A program made the position numbers and the translations under genes. The notes under the pieces are model-generated. The model was not told the DNA's origin and ran no database searches. It worked only from the letters and a program-made list of their open reading frames with translations. Positions 34,612 through 43,240 of a DNA stretch of 64,000 nt are shown here, in pieces. Within the stretch, counting starts at the first letter, position 1; every line of letters begins with the position of its first letter. Origin of the DNA: Nonomuraea sp. NEAU-A123 (GTDB taxonomy: Bacteria; Actinomycetota; Actinomycetes; Streptosporangiales; Streptosporangiaceae); assembly GCF_018603905.1 (NCBI RefSeq), contig NZ_JAHFZZ010000025.1, positions 99,715-163,714 on the forward strand. The letters are read 5' to 3'.

Positions 34612-35454
34612 GTGCGTACGTTCGTGCACGGTGCGGCTATGTGGGATGTCGCATGCCCGCAGCGGCCCAGCCGGGTGGCCGGTGTCACCATGGCCGGGTT
34701 CCGTGTCCGTGACCTGGACGCGCTCCGGATGGTCCCGCACCCGGCTGTGACGCTGCTTGTGGAGTTCGGCACCGGTTCGCCCGTCCTGGACTATGCCGCC
34801 GGGCGGCAGCAGCGGGGAAGCGTCGTCGCCGGGCCCGGGCTCGGGTCCGGCGGCGCGGTCTGGGCGCGGGGGGAGAATGTCGAGTGTGTGCAGGTGCGGC
34901 TGTCCCCGGTGATCGCACGCGCGGTTCTGGGCGTCTCCCCCGCCGACCTCGACGGTGCCGTGGTGGCCCTCGATGACCTGTGGGGCCGGGAGGCGTCACG
35001 GATCCGTGAGCGACTGGGCGATGTCTCCTCCTGGCAGGATCGCTTCGCGTTGACGGACGCGCTGCTCGCGCGCCGGCATGAGGCGGGGCCGCCGGTAGAC
35101 CCGGAGGTGGCCTGGGCTTGGGACCGGATCGTCGGCGGCCGGGGCCTGGTCCGGGTCGACGGACTTGCGGGCGAGGTCGGATGGAGCCGTAAACGCCTGT
35201 GGTCCCGGTTCCGGTCGCAGCTCGGCCTGCCGCCCAAGCGCGCCGTGAAGCTGGTCCGCTTCGACCACGCCGCCCACCGCCTGGTCGCGGGTGAAGGAGC
35301 GGCCCGAGTCGCGGCCGACGGCGGCTACGCCGACCAGTCCCACCTGCATCGCGACGTGGTGGCGTTCACCGGGGTAACCCCCGCGACCGTGGCCGACGAG
35401 CCATTTCTGGCGGTTGACGACATCGCATGGGCCGGCCACGGAGCCCCCCGTTAA
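34612..35454 (+). CDS. AraC-family transcriptional regulator
   Basis: 280 aa. An N-terminal ligand-binding region of about 160 residues is followed by the double helix-turn-helix of AraC/XylS: LAGEVGWSRKRLWSRFRSQL then GLPPKRAVKLVRFDHA and VAADGGYADQSHLHRDVVAF. The GTG start at 34612 lies a few bases after TAGCAT (a possible -10), so the mRNA may be leaderless; an ATG at 34639 is the alternative. It diverges from the alpha/beta hydrolase gene, its likely target. Inducer unknown. Confidence 0.85.
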   Translation: MRTFVHGAAMWDVACPQRPSRVAGVTMAGFRVRDLDALRMVPHPAVTLLVEFGTGSPVLDYAAGRQQRGSVVAGPGLGSGGAVWARGENVECVQVRLSPVIARAVLGVSPADLDGAVVALDDLWGREASRIRERLGDVSSWQDRFALTDALLARRHEAGPPVDPEVAWAWDRIVGGRGLVRVDGLAGEVGWSRKRLWSRFRSQLGLPPKRAVKLVRFDHAAHRLVAGEGAARVAADGGYADQSHLHRDVVAFTGVTPATVADEPFLAVDDIAWAGHGAPR

Positions 35455-35656
35455 GGATCCATGCCTGCCCGACAGCGTCTTTGATCTGGAACACACCTTC
35501 CGGCTGTTCAAGCCATGACGGTCACTGTCGGTGAGGGTCAGTGTGGGACATGCCGCCGCCGTCGCGATCGGCAGGACTCCCGCTCAGTCTTCGGGAACAG
35601 TCGAGAGTCGGCAGCACGTTCGGCCACATGTCGGCTGTCGGAGGCGGTGTCCGCGC

Positions 35657-36313
35657 CTACAAGAGCGGCGGGACGATGAGGAGGTCGTCTTTGTCGTAGG
35701 TGAGCTCGGAGACGACGTCGATCACGCCCTCCACCCGGCGGATCTCCTCCACCAGTTGGACGGCCTGGGAACCGCGCGCCACCCGGCCGCTGACCGTCAC
35801 CACTCCGCCGGAGACACTGACGGACACCGGCTTCAGGTCACCGATCACAGCTTGGACATCCCTCTCCAGCTGGCCCGCGGACCAGGTGAAGACACGCAGC
35901 ACGTCCGACTGGCGCAGGGTGCCGACGATGCGCCCGGTGACCGCGTCGATCACCGGCAGTTGCTTGATCCGTTTCTCGTGCATCAACCGCGCCGCGTCGC
36001 GAACCGGGGCTCCCGGGGTCACGGTGATCGCGGGCGTGCTCATGAGCGTGGAGGCGGTGACCGCGGCTGCCTTCTCGTGTTCCTCGCGCCGCTTGCGGCT
36101 CTCGAAGATCGAGACGCCGTGCCGTACCGGGTCCACCTCCTTGAGCAGCAGATCGTCTTCGGAAACGACCCCCACAGGCCGGCAATCAGCGTCGACCACG
36201 CTGACCGCTCCGACGGCGTATCGCCGCATCGTGCGTACGATCTCGGCGAACGACGCGTCCTCCAGAACCGCGATGGCGACGTTCCTCATGACGTCCCTGA
36301 CCTTGACGGACAT
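35657..36313 (-). CDS. CBS-domain pair with C-terminal BON domain
   Basis: 218 aa. CBS1 at about 5-65 (VRDVMRNVAIAVLEDASFAE, VGVVSEDDLLLKE) and CBS2 at about 88-145 (LMSTPAITVTPGAPVRDAAR, KQLPVIDAVTGRIVGTLRQS). A BON domain follows at about 150-215 (VSVSGGVVTVSGRVARGSQA, VEGVIDVVSELTY). CBS pairs bind adenine nucleotides and may sense energy charge. This architecture is well known in dormancy (DosR) regulons of actinobacteria. A GGGACGTTCGCCC box lies 60-70 bp upstream, matching the boxes near devR at the other end of the window. Confidence 0.85.
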   Translation of the reverse strand: MSVKVRDVMRNVAIAVLEDASFAEIVRTMRRYAVGAVSVVDADCRPVGVVSEDDLLLKEVDPVRHGVSIFESRKRREEHEKAAAVTASTLMSTPAITVTPGAPVRDAARLMHEKRIKQLPVIDAVTGRIVGTLRQSDVLRVFTWSAGQLERDVQAVIGDLKPVSVSVSGGVVTVSGRVARGSQAVQLVEEIRRVEGVIDVVSELTYDKDDLLIVPPLL

Positions 36314-36371
36314 GGCGGTCTCCTCTCACCTCTCCCCCGCAACGATGCTCTTTGGGCCTTGTGGCCAGCAT

Positions 36372-36384
36372 GGGCGAACGTCCC
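36372..36384 (-). promoter_or_regulatory. DevR/DosR-like box upstream of CBS-BON gene
   Basis: On the leftward strand the sequence reads GGGACGTTCGCCC, 59-71 bases before the CBS-BON ATG. It shares GGGAC and TCGCCC with the box in front of devR (GGGACTTTCGCCCC). The position is suitable for an activator. Confidence 0.5.
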
Positions 36385-36664
36385 TCGTCGCCGAGTCTTT
36401 GGTCCCGGTTCAGCAGGAGCCCTCTGCCCCGAGGTCGGCCGGTGGGAGAGCTCAACATCCAGATTGCTGGTCACGCAGGGCGACTGAGCGTTCCCGGCGT
36501 CGGCGACACATCTGATCGCCGGACTCAGGAAAGTTCGCCGGACGGTTCAACGGATTCGCGGAAATGCATCTGGTGTGGAGGGATCGGTGCTGTTAACGTC
36601 GATCGTGGAGCGCCGGGAAGTCTGGTCGGCAACGTCATATCGGACCGGCTTCAGGGAGGCGCCC

Positions 36665-37558
36665 ATGTCGGGCAATCCTGCCATCCTCATCAGCGGACTA
36701 ACCAAGAGCTTCGGGCGCGTGCGCGCCCTGGACGGACTCGACCTCACCGTGGACACGGGCGAGGTCCACGGCTTCCTCGGCCCGAACGGCGCGGGCAAGA
36801 CCACCACCCTGCGTATCCTGCTCGGTCTGCTGCGGGCCGGCTCCGGCCACGCCGAACTCCTCGGTGGCCACCCATGGCGCGACGCGGTCGAGCTGCACCG
36901 GCGCCTGGCCTACGTACCCGGCGACGTCGTGCTCTGGCCGACGCTGTCCGGCGGCGAGGCCATCGACCTGCTCGGGCGCCTACGCGGCGGGCTCGACCAG
37001 CGGCGCAAGAAGGCGCTGCTGGAGCTCTTCGACCTCGACCCGACCAAGAAGGGCCGCGCCTACTCCAAAGGCAACCGGCAGAAGGTGGCTCTCGTCGCGG
37101 CTCTGGCCTCCGATGTGGAGCTGTTGCTGCTGGACGAACCGACCGCCGGGCTCGACCCGCTGATGGAGGCCGCCTTCCGCGAGTGCGTCACCGAGGAGCG
37201 CGGCAACGGCCGTACGGTGCTGCTGTCCAGCCACATCCTGTCCGAGGTCGAGGCCCTGTGCGACCGGGTCACCATCGTCCGCGACGGCCGAGCCGTCGAG
37301 AGCGGCACTCTGGAGCAGTTACGCCACCTGACCCGCAGCTCCATCACCGCCGAGCTCGACCGGATCCCTGACGGCCTGGCCGAGCTGGCGGGCGTGCACG
37401 AGCTGGCCGTCAGCGGCTCCCGCGTGCGCTTCGAGGTCGAGGCCGACCGGCTCGGCGGCGCGCTGCGACTACTCACCGACGCGGGCGTACGCAGCCTGAC
37501 CTGCCAACCGCCCACCCTGGAAGAGCTGTTTCTGCGGCACTATCAGAGCGCGTCATGA
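36665..37558 (+). CDS. ABC exporter ATP-binding protein
   Basis: 297 aa drug- or antibiotic-type exporter ATPase. Walker A GPNGAGKTT (39-47), signature region YSKGNRQKV rather than LSGGQ (a variant common in this subfamily), Walker B LLLLDEPTAGLDP, and switch His in SSHILSEVEALCD. The last 70 residues form the usual C-terminal extension. ATG 36665 has GGGAGG six bases upstream; the open frame extends 90 bases further without a site. It overlaps the permease (ATGA). Substrate unknown. The permease resembles proteins that give tetronasin-type resistance. Confidence 0.87.
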   Translation: MSGNPAILISGLTKSFGRVRALDGLDLTVDTGEVHGFLGPNGAGKTTTLRILLGLLRAGSGHAELLGGHPWRDAVELHRRLAYVPGDVVLWPTLSGGEAIDLLGRLRGGLDQRRKKALLELFDLDPTKKGRAYSKGNRQKVALVAALASDVELLLLDEPTAGLDPLMEAAFRECVTEERGNGRTVLLSSHILSEVEALCDRVTIVRDGRAVESGTLEQLRHLTRSSITAELDRIPDGLAELAGVHELAVSGSRVRFEVEADRLGGALRLLTDAGVRSLTCQPPTLEELFLRHYQSAS

Positions 37559-39144
37559 CGGGCACGTTCGCGCTGGTACGGCTGGCGTTGCGCCGTGACC
37601 GCCTCCTCCTGCCGGTCTGGATCATGATGATCACGGGCGCCATCGCGGCCACCGCCTCGGCGATCGGCGAGCTCTACCCCGGCATGGCACAGCGTGTCGC
37701 CCTGGGCGTCACCATCGGCTCGACCCCCGCGCTGCAGGCGCTCACCGGCCCGGTCTTCGACGCGACATCGGTGGGCGGTCTGACCGCCTGGCGAGCGACC
37801 ACTCTGGCCACCGGCCTGGTCGGCTTGATGAGCATCATGGTGGTGACCAGGCACACCCGCGCGGAGGAGGAGACCGGCCGCGCCGAACTGATCGGGGCCT
37901 GCGCGGTCGGCCGCCACGCGATCCCGGCGGCCGCGGTGATCGTGGCAGGTGGCGCCAACCTCCTCATCGCTTTCCTCCTCACCGTGACTCTGATCGGCCA
38001 AGGACTTCCCGGCTCCGGCGCGCTCGGGTTCGGGCTCGCGGTGGGCGGCACCGGGTGGGTGTTCACCGGCATCGCCGTGGTGGCCGCGCAGGTGACCGAG
38101 CATGCCCGCACCGCCAACGGGCTGGCCATCTCGGTACTCGGCCTGGCCTACCTGCTGCGGGCTTCGGGTGACGCCGCCGGTGTTGAGACACTGGCGTGGC
38201 TGTCGCCGTTGGGCTGGGCTCAGCGGGTACGAGCTTTCGCCGGCGAACGCTGGTGGGTGGTCGGCCTGCTGGCGCTGACCGGACTCCTCCTGGTCGGACT
38301 GGCCGCGCTGCCGGCCAGGCGGCGAGATGTGGGCGCTGGCCTGCTGCCGCCCCGGCTCGGCCCATCGGATGCGGCGCCGAGCCTGGCCAGTGCGCTGGCG
38401 CTGGCGTGGCGGTTGCAACGGGGCGGGCTGCTGGGCTGGATGATCGGCTTCGCGATCGGCGGGGCCATGTTCGGCTCGCTGGCCCAAAGCGTGGGCGACA
38501 TCGTCAACGACAACCCTCAGCTCGCGGCGATCCTGGAGCGGATAGGCGGCGCGGGGGCGCTGGTGGACACCTTCCTGGCCGCCGTGATGGGGCTGCTCGG
38601 CCTGGCCGTGGGCGGTTTCGCCGTACAGGCCACACTGCGGTTGCAGGGCGAAGAGGCCGGCATCCGAGCCGAGCCTGTGCTGGCGGCGGCCGTACCCCGC
38701 TGGCGGTGGACGCTCAGCCACCTGGTCATCGCTCTGGGCGGCACCCCGATCATCATCACAGCCGGCGGCCTGGCGGCCGGGCTGGCTCATGGCGTGCGAA
38801 CGGGCGAGGTTGGCGAGCAGGTCCTCCGGCTGCTGGGCGCGGCCTGGGTACAGGTGCCCGCGGCGTGGGTGCCGGCCGGGATCGCGATGCTGTTGTTCGG
38901 CCTGCTGCCCCGGCTGACCGCACTGGCCTGGGCGGCTCTGGTGGCCTTCGCCCTGCTCGCCCAGCTCGGCGAGCTGCTCCAGCTCGATGACTGGATCAGG
39001 AGCCTGTCGCCCTTCGCTCACCTCCCCCAGGTGCCCGGTGGCGAGGTGAGCGCCGCGCCGCTGCTCTGGTTGACCGCCGTCGCGATAGCGCTCGCTCTGG
39101 TCGGTGTCGCCGCGTTCCAGCGACGTGACCTGGCCGGCTACTGA
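37555..39144 (+). CDS. ABC exporter permease, large (tetronasin-resistance type)
   Basis: 529 aa with about 12 membrane helices in two similar halves (roughly 1-260 and 275-529), as in the large permeases paired with single ATPases of polyether/tetronate resistance exporters. Conserved-looking features include RHTRAEEETGRAELIGACAV after the second helix and SPFAHLPQVPGG near the end. ATGA overlap with the ATPase gene shows coupling. No binding protein is nearby, which fits an exporter. Complete, with no anomalies. Confidence 0.85.
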   Translation: MTGTFALVRLALRRDRLLLPVWIMMITGAIAATASAIGELYPGMAQRVALGVTIGSTPALQALTGPVFDATSVGGLTAWRATTLATGLVGLMSIMVVTRHTRAEEETGRAELIGACAVGRHAIPAAAVIVAGGANLLIAFLLTVTLIGQGLPGSGALGFGLAVGGTGWVFTGIAVVAAQVTEHARTANGLAISVLGLAYLLRASGDAAGVETLAWLSPLGWAQRVRAFAGERWWVVGLLALTGLLLVGLAALPARRRDVGAGLLPPRLGPSDAAPSLASALALAWRLQRGGLLGWMIGFAIGGAMFGSLAQSVGDIVNDNPQLAAILERIGGAGALVDTFLAAVMGLLGLAVGGFAVQATLRLQGEEAGIRAEPVLAAAVPRWRWTLSHLVIALGGTPIIITAGGLAAGLAHGVRTGEVGEQVLRLLGAAWVQVPAAWVPAGIAMLLFGLLPRLTALAWAALVAFALLAQLGELLQLDDWIRSLSPFAHLPQVPGGEVSAAPLLWLTAVAIALALVGVAAFQRRDLAGY

Positions 39145-39193
39145 CATGGCGGGAGATGTCCTGCGGTGATCGGTGCTGTTCTCCGTGACCTGG

Positions 39194-39670
39194 TCAGCAG
39201 GCGCGTGGCGCGAACCGCACGAACGGGATGCGCCGACCGACCTCCTGGTAGTCCTCCGCGCTGCCGTCGATCGCGAAGCCCATGATCCTGCAGAGCTGGC
39301 GGGCGGCGGCGGGGTGCCGGGGCCCGTACCTGGCCATGATCTCCGCGCCTTCGTCGGCGGGCAGCGGAGTGGCGGTCACCTGGAGGGTCCGGCCACCGAT
39401 CTGGATGGTGATCTCCGGGGTCTTCATGACGTTCTGGTACCAGTCAGCCTCCGCTCCGAATCCAGAGGCGGCCACGTAGCCGTGCTCTCCGTGTTCGATG
39501 ACCTCGATGACGGCCTGGCGCTGCCGGCCGGAGACGCGGCCGATGTGGGCGAGCAGCATGATCCGGCGGCCCAGCAGCGGGCCCAGCCCGATCCGGTACA
39601 GCCGGATGGGGAGCCGCCACAGCCTGCGACGCAGCCCGGTCGGCGGGCTGGGCTTTTTGATGATCTGCAT
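39194..39670 (-). CDS. Deazaflavin (F420)-dependent nitroreductase-like protein
   Basis: 158 aa with the Ddn/nitroreductase-family split-barrel: N-terminal basic helices RLWRLPIRLYRIGLGPLLG, HIGRVSGRQRQAVIEVIEHG, YVAASGFGAEADWYQNVMKT and PEITIQIGGRTLQVTATPLP. These proteins use reduced F420 to reduce quinones, enones or nitroaromatics. It follows the FAD oxidoreductase gene with a three-base gap and is the last gene of a leftward TetR-led operon, so it shares regulation with that enzyme. Confidence 0.83.
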   Translation of the reverse strand: MQIIKKPSPPTGLRRRLWRLPIRLYRIGLGPLLGRRIMLLAHIGRVSGRQRQAVIEVIEHGEHGYVAASGFGAEADWYQNVMKTPEITIQIGGRTLQVTATPLPADEGAEIMARYGPRHPAAARQLCRIMGFAIDGSAEDYQEVGRRIPFVRFAPRAC

Positions 39671-39673
39671 GGG

Positions 39674-40870
39674 TCAGTCCCTTCTGAAGTCGATGGCGGT
39701 TATGGCGTCCTGCGGCGGCAAGATGGTGCCGACGCCGAACTGGCGGCGCAGCACGGGCGCGAACGCGTCGCGCATGATGAGTCGGCTGATGAGGTTCTGC
39801 GCGATCAGACCGGTCCGGGTGCCGGGCACCAGTGACCGGGCGAAGAACAGCGCGTTGCGTTGCCGCCGGGTCACCTCACGGCGCATCCGCTCCTCATAGC
39901 TGCGGAACGCGCGCGCGTGGTCGCCTTGGGTGTGCAGTGCTTCGGCCAGGATGTAGGCGCCGGCCATCGCCATCGACACGCCCTGCGCTGACACCATGGT
40001 CATGCAGCCGCACGCGTCGCCGATCAGAGCCACCCGGCCGTGGTGCCAGGTGGGCATCACGATCTGGGTCATCGTGTCCATGAAGACGGCCTCGCCGGAC
40101 GGGGCGTCGGCCAGCAGCGACGGCGTGATCCATCCCATGCCGTCGAAGGTCGCGCGGAGCAGATCCAGTCGCCGCCCACGCGGGACGCTCCCGCCGTAGG
40201 GCGCCTTGAACAGCAGCAAGGCGATCAGCTCGCCGGTACGCCCGGTGGGATAAACGACGGCCTGCCGGCCGGGCTCCGTGTAATGTGCCCGGATCCGTCC
40301 AAGGTCGTAGCGATCCGGCACCGCGTAGGAGGCCAGATGGCAACCGAGATAGCGCGCGAACTCGGCTTCGGGGCCGAAGACCAGCCCTCGTGTGACCGAG
40401 TGGATCCCGTCGGCACCCACCAGCAGGTCAAACGCCTCCGTGTCACCTCCGGCGAAGTCGACCTCGACGGCGGCAGCGGTGTCGCGTACCGCGATGACGG
40501 TGTCCCCGTAGCGGATCTCCACGTCATCCTGGACCACGTCGAGGAGCGCTCCCTCAAGACCGCTGTGCATCAGCCCCAGGTGCGGCCCCTGGATGACCTT
40601 GGCCAGCAGCTCGTTCGTCAGCCGGGCGGTGGCCTTGCCGGACGCGTCGACGAAGTCGACCGAGTCGACCGGTAACTGGTGTGGCGCCAGCCGGTCGATG
40701 ATGCCCATGCGGGTGGCGACGTCGTAGCCGGTGCCGAAGAAGTCGATGCCATAGCCGCCCAAGCGGCCGTGCGAGGCGCGCTCCACGACCACCGGCTCGA
40801 ATCCGCGGCGACGTAACCAGTACGCCAGCGTCAAGCCGGCGACGCCGCCACCGCATATGAGAACCCTCAT
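39674..40870 (-). CDS. FAD-dependent monooxygenase/oxidoreductase (PHBH fold)
   Basis: 398 aa flavoprotein. Dinucleotide-binding GGGVAGL (7-13) at the start, the DG-type motif DLLVGADGIHSVTRGL near residue 150, and RVALIGDACGCMTMVSAQGV (second FAD motif GD) near 270-290. This order is typical of p-hydroxybenzoate-hydroxylase-fold aromatic or polyketide hydroxylases. It overlaps the TetR gene (ATGA) and precedes the F420-type reductase. Substrate not readable. The TetR-flavoprotein-reductase trio suggests inducible detoxification of a hydrophobic compound. Confidence 0.85.
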   Translation of the reverse strand: MRVLICGGGVAGLTLAYWLRRRGFEPVVVERASHGRLGGYGIDFFGTGYDVATRMGIIDRLAPHQLPVDSVDFVDASGKATARLTNELLAKVIQGPHLGLMHSGLEGALLDVVQDDVEIRYGDTVIAVRDTAAAVEVDFAGGDTEAFDLLVGADGIHSVTRGLVFGPEAEFARYLGCHLASYAVPDRYDLGRIRAHYTEPGRQAVVYPTGRTGELIALLLFKAPYGGSVPRGRRLDLLRATFDGMGWITPSLLADAPSGEAVFMDTMTQIVMPTWHHGRVALIGDACGCMTMVSAQGVSMAMAGAYILAEALHTQGDHARAFRSYEERMRREVTRRQRNALFFARSLVPGTRTGLIAQNLISRLIMRDAFAPVLRRQFGVGTILPPQDAITAIDFRRD

Positions 40871-41463
40871 GCCCGCCCCTCTCCCAGCAGATCCCCCACC
40901 GCGTCCAATGCCTCGCCGACCGGCATGCCGGGGTCGAGCATGTAGTGCAGCATCAGCCCGTCGATCGACGCGGCGATCAAGGTGGCCGCGCCGATCAGCC
41001 GTGCGGGCGGCCAGCCGGGGTGGAGTTGCCCGATACGGTCGGCGATCTGCACGCGGGCCTCCCGCAACTGGTCCCGGAGAACCTCCCCCAGGACCGGGTC
41101 GCGCATCGCCCCCGCGATCAGCTCCACCGCCAGCCGGGTCGTCCGCTCATCACCGGTGGCCTGTGGCAGCAGTTGCCGGACCACGACAAGTGCCGCCCGC
41201 TCGTCCATCGCGCCGAGGAGCTCGGCGACCAGCGGGTTGATGATCAGATCCGCGGCACGCCTGGCGATCGCCGCGTGCAGGCCGGGCAGGCCGCCGAAGT
41301 GATAGTGGATCAGGCCAGGACGGGAGTCCGCGCGCTCGGCCACGCCGCGCGTGGTGACGGCCGGCCATCCGCGCTCACACAGCAGCGCGATCCCGGCATC
41401 CACCAGTTGCTCCCGGCGCCGATCCCCGCGCACTGAACTTGGCCGATCGCCCAAGTTGGTCAT
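40867..41463 (-). CDS. TetR-family regulator
   Basis: 198 aa. Helix-turn-helix at about 15-60 (REQLVDAGIALLCERGWPAV, TTRGVAERADSRPGLIHYHF), then an all-helical ligand domain. The ATG at 41463 lies inside two tandem 22-bp operators of its own kind. TAATTT seven bases before it suggests a leaderless message. It heads the operon with the FAD monooxygenase and F420-type reductase (ATGA overlap), which it presumably represses. Confidence 0.87.
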   Translation of the reverse strand: MTNLGDRPSSVRGDRRREQLVDAGIALLCERGWPAVTTRGVAERADSRPGLIHYHFGGLPGLHAAIARRAADLIINPLVAELLGAMDERAALVVVRQLLPQATGDERTTRLAVELIAGAMRDPVLGEVLRDQLREARVQIADRIGQLHPGWPPARLIGAATLIAASIDGLMLHYMLDPGMPVGEALDAVGDLLGEGRA

Positions 41464-41474
41464 GTGGCCAAATT
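41436..41474 (-). promoter_or_regulatory. Tandem TetR operators
   Basis: Two overlapping copies of AAnTTGG-N8-CCAAnTT: AACTTGG...CCAAGTT (41436-41457) and AAGTTGG...CCAAATT (41453-41474), offset by 17 bp and sharing five bases. They cover the tetR start codon and the presumed start of transcription. Likely autoregulatory sites. Confidence 0.65.
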
Positions 41475-41537
41475 AGCACGCGAAGCTTTACTGCGACGTC
41501 TTCATGGCTGCCGAGGAGCTGTGGAGGGCCGCCACGA

Positions 41538-41990
41538 TCACGCGGCTGCGCCTGGGCCTGGCAGCAGGTCGATGTCGCCGGCGTGCATCGGCTCGCCGCA
41601 GTGGGCGCAGCGCAGGTCGACGTGGCTGATCTCGCCGCACGCGTGATGGCGGTAGAGCACCGGCGGCCCGGCCTCGCCGGCGAGCCACTTGTCCCCCCAG
41701 CCGACCATGACCATGAGCAGGTCGACCAGCTCCACACCCTTCGCCGTCAGGCGGTACTCATAGCGCGGCCGGTTGTCGTAGGGATGGCGCTCGAGAACGC
41801 CCTGGTCGACGAGGTGGTTGAGCCGCTCGGTCAGCACCTTGCGCGAGATCCCGAGGTCGGCCTGGAGCTGGTCGAAGCGACTCATGCCCACCCATACGTC
41901 ACGCAGGATCAGCGGCGACCAAGGCTCTCCGATCACGTCGAGGGTGCGCGCGATGGAGCAGGCCATCTCCCCGAAATTCGTGCGTTGCAT
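41538..41990 (-). CDS. HxlR-family winged-helix regulator
   Basis: 150 aa. HxlR-type domain in residues about 10-110: CSIARTLDVIGEPWSPLILR, MSRFDQLQADLGISRKVLTE, and the wing LERHPYDNRPRYEYRLTAKG. The C-terminus carries a possible metal site (CGEISHVDLRCAHCGEPMH; four cysteines as CG..C-x2-CG plus histidines). HxlR proteins often respond to redox or aldehyde stress. It diverges from the RibD-C family gene across an inverted-repeat region. Confidence 0.85.
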   Translation of the reverse strand: MQRTNFGEMACSIARTLDVIGEPWSPLILRDVWVGMSRFDQLQADLGISRKVLTERLNHLVDQGVLERHPYDNRPRYEYRLTAKGVELVDLLMVMVGWGDKWLAGEAGPPVLYRHHACGEISHVDLRCAHCGEPMHAGDIDLLPGPGAAA

Positions 41991-42009
41991 GACATCAGTC
42001 TAGCAATTG

Positions 42010-42064
42010 GGGTTCCTTTACGGAACTCATCGCGCTACGCTATTAGAGTCTCTTCAAGGAACCC
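42010..42064. promoter_or_regulatory. HxlR operator region
   Basis: GTTCC-TTTAC-GGAAC (42012-42026) is a short palindrome. A second GGAAC half-site follows in AAGGAACCC (42056-42064), which is the exact inverted repeat of GGGTTCCTT (42010-42018). A -10-like TATTAG (42041-42046) lies between the arms, so protein bound to both could loop out the promoter of the RibD-C gene. Confidence 0.5.
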
Positions 42065-42080
42065 AAAAGGGAGTCACAAG

Positions 42081-42674
42081 ATGAGCAAGGTCTTCAGCGC
42101 CCACGCGGTGTCGGTCGACGGTTACCTCACCGGGCGCGACCCGGGCGCCGGGCGCGGACTGGGCGACGGAACGATGCTCTTCGACTGGTACTTCGATGGC
42201 GACACGCCCAGTCAGGTGTTCGACGGGTTCCGGCTGAGCGAGCCCAGTGCCCGGGTCTTCGATGCCCTCGCCGGACGCGTGGGTGCGATCGTGACGGGGC
42301 GCAACACCTATGAGGACTCCGACCATTTCGGCGGCGGCAGCCCGCACCCGACGGCCCGGCTGTTCGTCCTCAGCCATCGGGCGGCGCCGGAGATGACCGA
42401 ACGGCAGACCCTGGTCACCACCGGCATCGAGGACGCGGTCGCGGCGGCTCGCGAGGCCGCCGATGGCAGGGACGTCGGCCTCATGGGCGGCGGCGTCGCG
42501 ACCGAGGCATTGAAGGCGGGGCTCGTCGACGAGGTGATCCTCCACCAGGTGCCGATCCTGCTCGGCGGCGGCCGCCCCTTCTTCCAGGCGCTGCCCGAGC
42601 ACGTACGCCTGCGCCTGGTCGAAGCCGTCCCGGCGCCGGGCGTCACCCATCTCCACTACGAGGTCGAGCGCTGA
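42081..42674 (+). CDS. RibD C-terminal / dihydrofolate-reductase-like family protein
   Basis: 197 aa with the reductase fold of the RibD C-terminus: AHAVSVDGYLTGRDPGAGRG, then VGAIVTGRNTYEDSDHFGGG, DVGLMGGGVATEALKAGLVD, and the family's VILHQVPILLGGGRPFF. NADPH-binding proteins of this group are widespread stand-alone homologues with largely unknown substrates. AAAAGGGAG lies before the ATG. It diverges from the HxlR regulator, which likely controls it. Confidence 0.87.
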   Translation: MSKVFSAHAVSVDGYLTGRDPGAGRGLGDGTMLFDWYFDGDTPSQVFDGFRLSEPSARVFDALAGRVGAIVTGRNTYEDSDHFGGGSPHPTARLFVLSHRAAPEMTERQTLVTTGIEDAVAAAREAADGRDVGLMGGGVATEALKAGLVDEVILHQVPILLGGGRPFFQALPEHVRLRLVEAVPAPGVTHLHYEVER

Positions 42675-42765
42675 TCCTCACCACCCGACACCGCGGAGAC
42701 ATCCGCCGGCCGCCCCGCTACAAACCCACCCAGAGCCAGCACAGACTTCACAGGAGATGATCCCG

Positions 42766-43143
42766 ATGCTCGACCCCGACATCCGCCGCGTCCTCGACGG
42801 CACCTCGATCGCCCACCTTGCCAGCCTCCTCCCCGACGGCGCTCCCCACTCCGTTCCGGTCTGGATCGGCACGGAGGGCGACAGAGTCGCGATCCTCACC
42901 GGCCCAGGTACCCGCAAGGCCCGCAACCTGCGGCGCGACCCGCGGGTCGCGCTCTCCCTGACGCCGGCCGACAACCCGTTCCAGCCGGTCATCGTCCGCG
43001 GCAGGGTCGTCGAGTGGCTCGAGGGCGACGCCGCCTGGGAGGTCATCGACCGGATCTCCACGAAGTACATCGGCGGCCCCTACTCCCGCAGCGAGGAGCG
43101 GCACGTCGCGCTCATCGAGCTCGACCGACAGATCATGGGCTGA
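42766..43143 (+). CDS. PPOX-class F420-dependent (pyridoxamine oxidase-like) protein
   Basis: 125 aa split-barrel protein: IAHLASLLPDGAPHSVPVWI, VAILTGPGTRKARNLRRDPR, FQPVIVRGRVVEWLEGD. Members bind F420, FMN or haem-like cofactors. AGGAG lies nine bases before ATG 42766; the upstream ATG 42757 overlaps the site itself, so 42766 is preferred. It stands alone, rightward, between the RibD-C gene and a converging TetR gene. Confidence 0.85.
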   Translation: MLDPDIRRVLDGTSIAHLASLLPDGAPHSVPVWIGTEGDRVAILTGPGTRKARNLRRDPRVALSLTPADNPFQPVIVRGRVVEWLEGDAAWEVIDRISTKYIGGPYSRSEERHVALIELDRQIMG

Positions 43144-43240
43144 GACGGCTGTCCACCGCACGCTTTCCCGGACCGGTCGGTTCGAAGAACTTCTCGAACC
43201 CTGCCGGGGTGACGACGCGATAGCCGCCCCGGCGTCCCGG

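Noticed and set aside
37543..39147. Leftward 534-codon frame opposite the ABC exporter permease
   Set aside because: Gln/Arg/Gly-rich antisense translation without motifs. The rightward frame encodes a typical membrane permease.
43145..43225. Leftward fragment GGYRVVTPAGFEKFFEP resembling the end of a cupin protein
   Set aside because: Only about 27 residues without start or flanking similarity; could be chance. Also contains a GGTTCGA...TCGAACC hairpin that may act as terminator.
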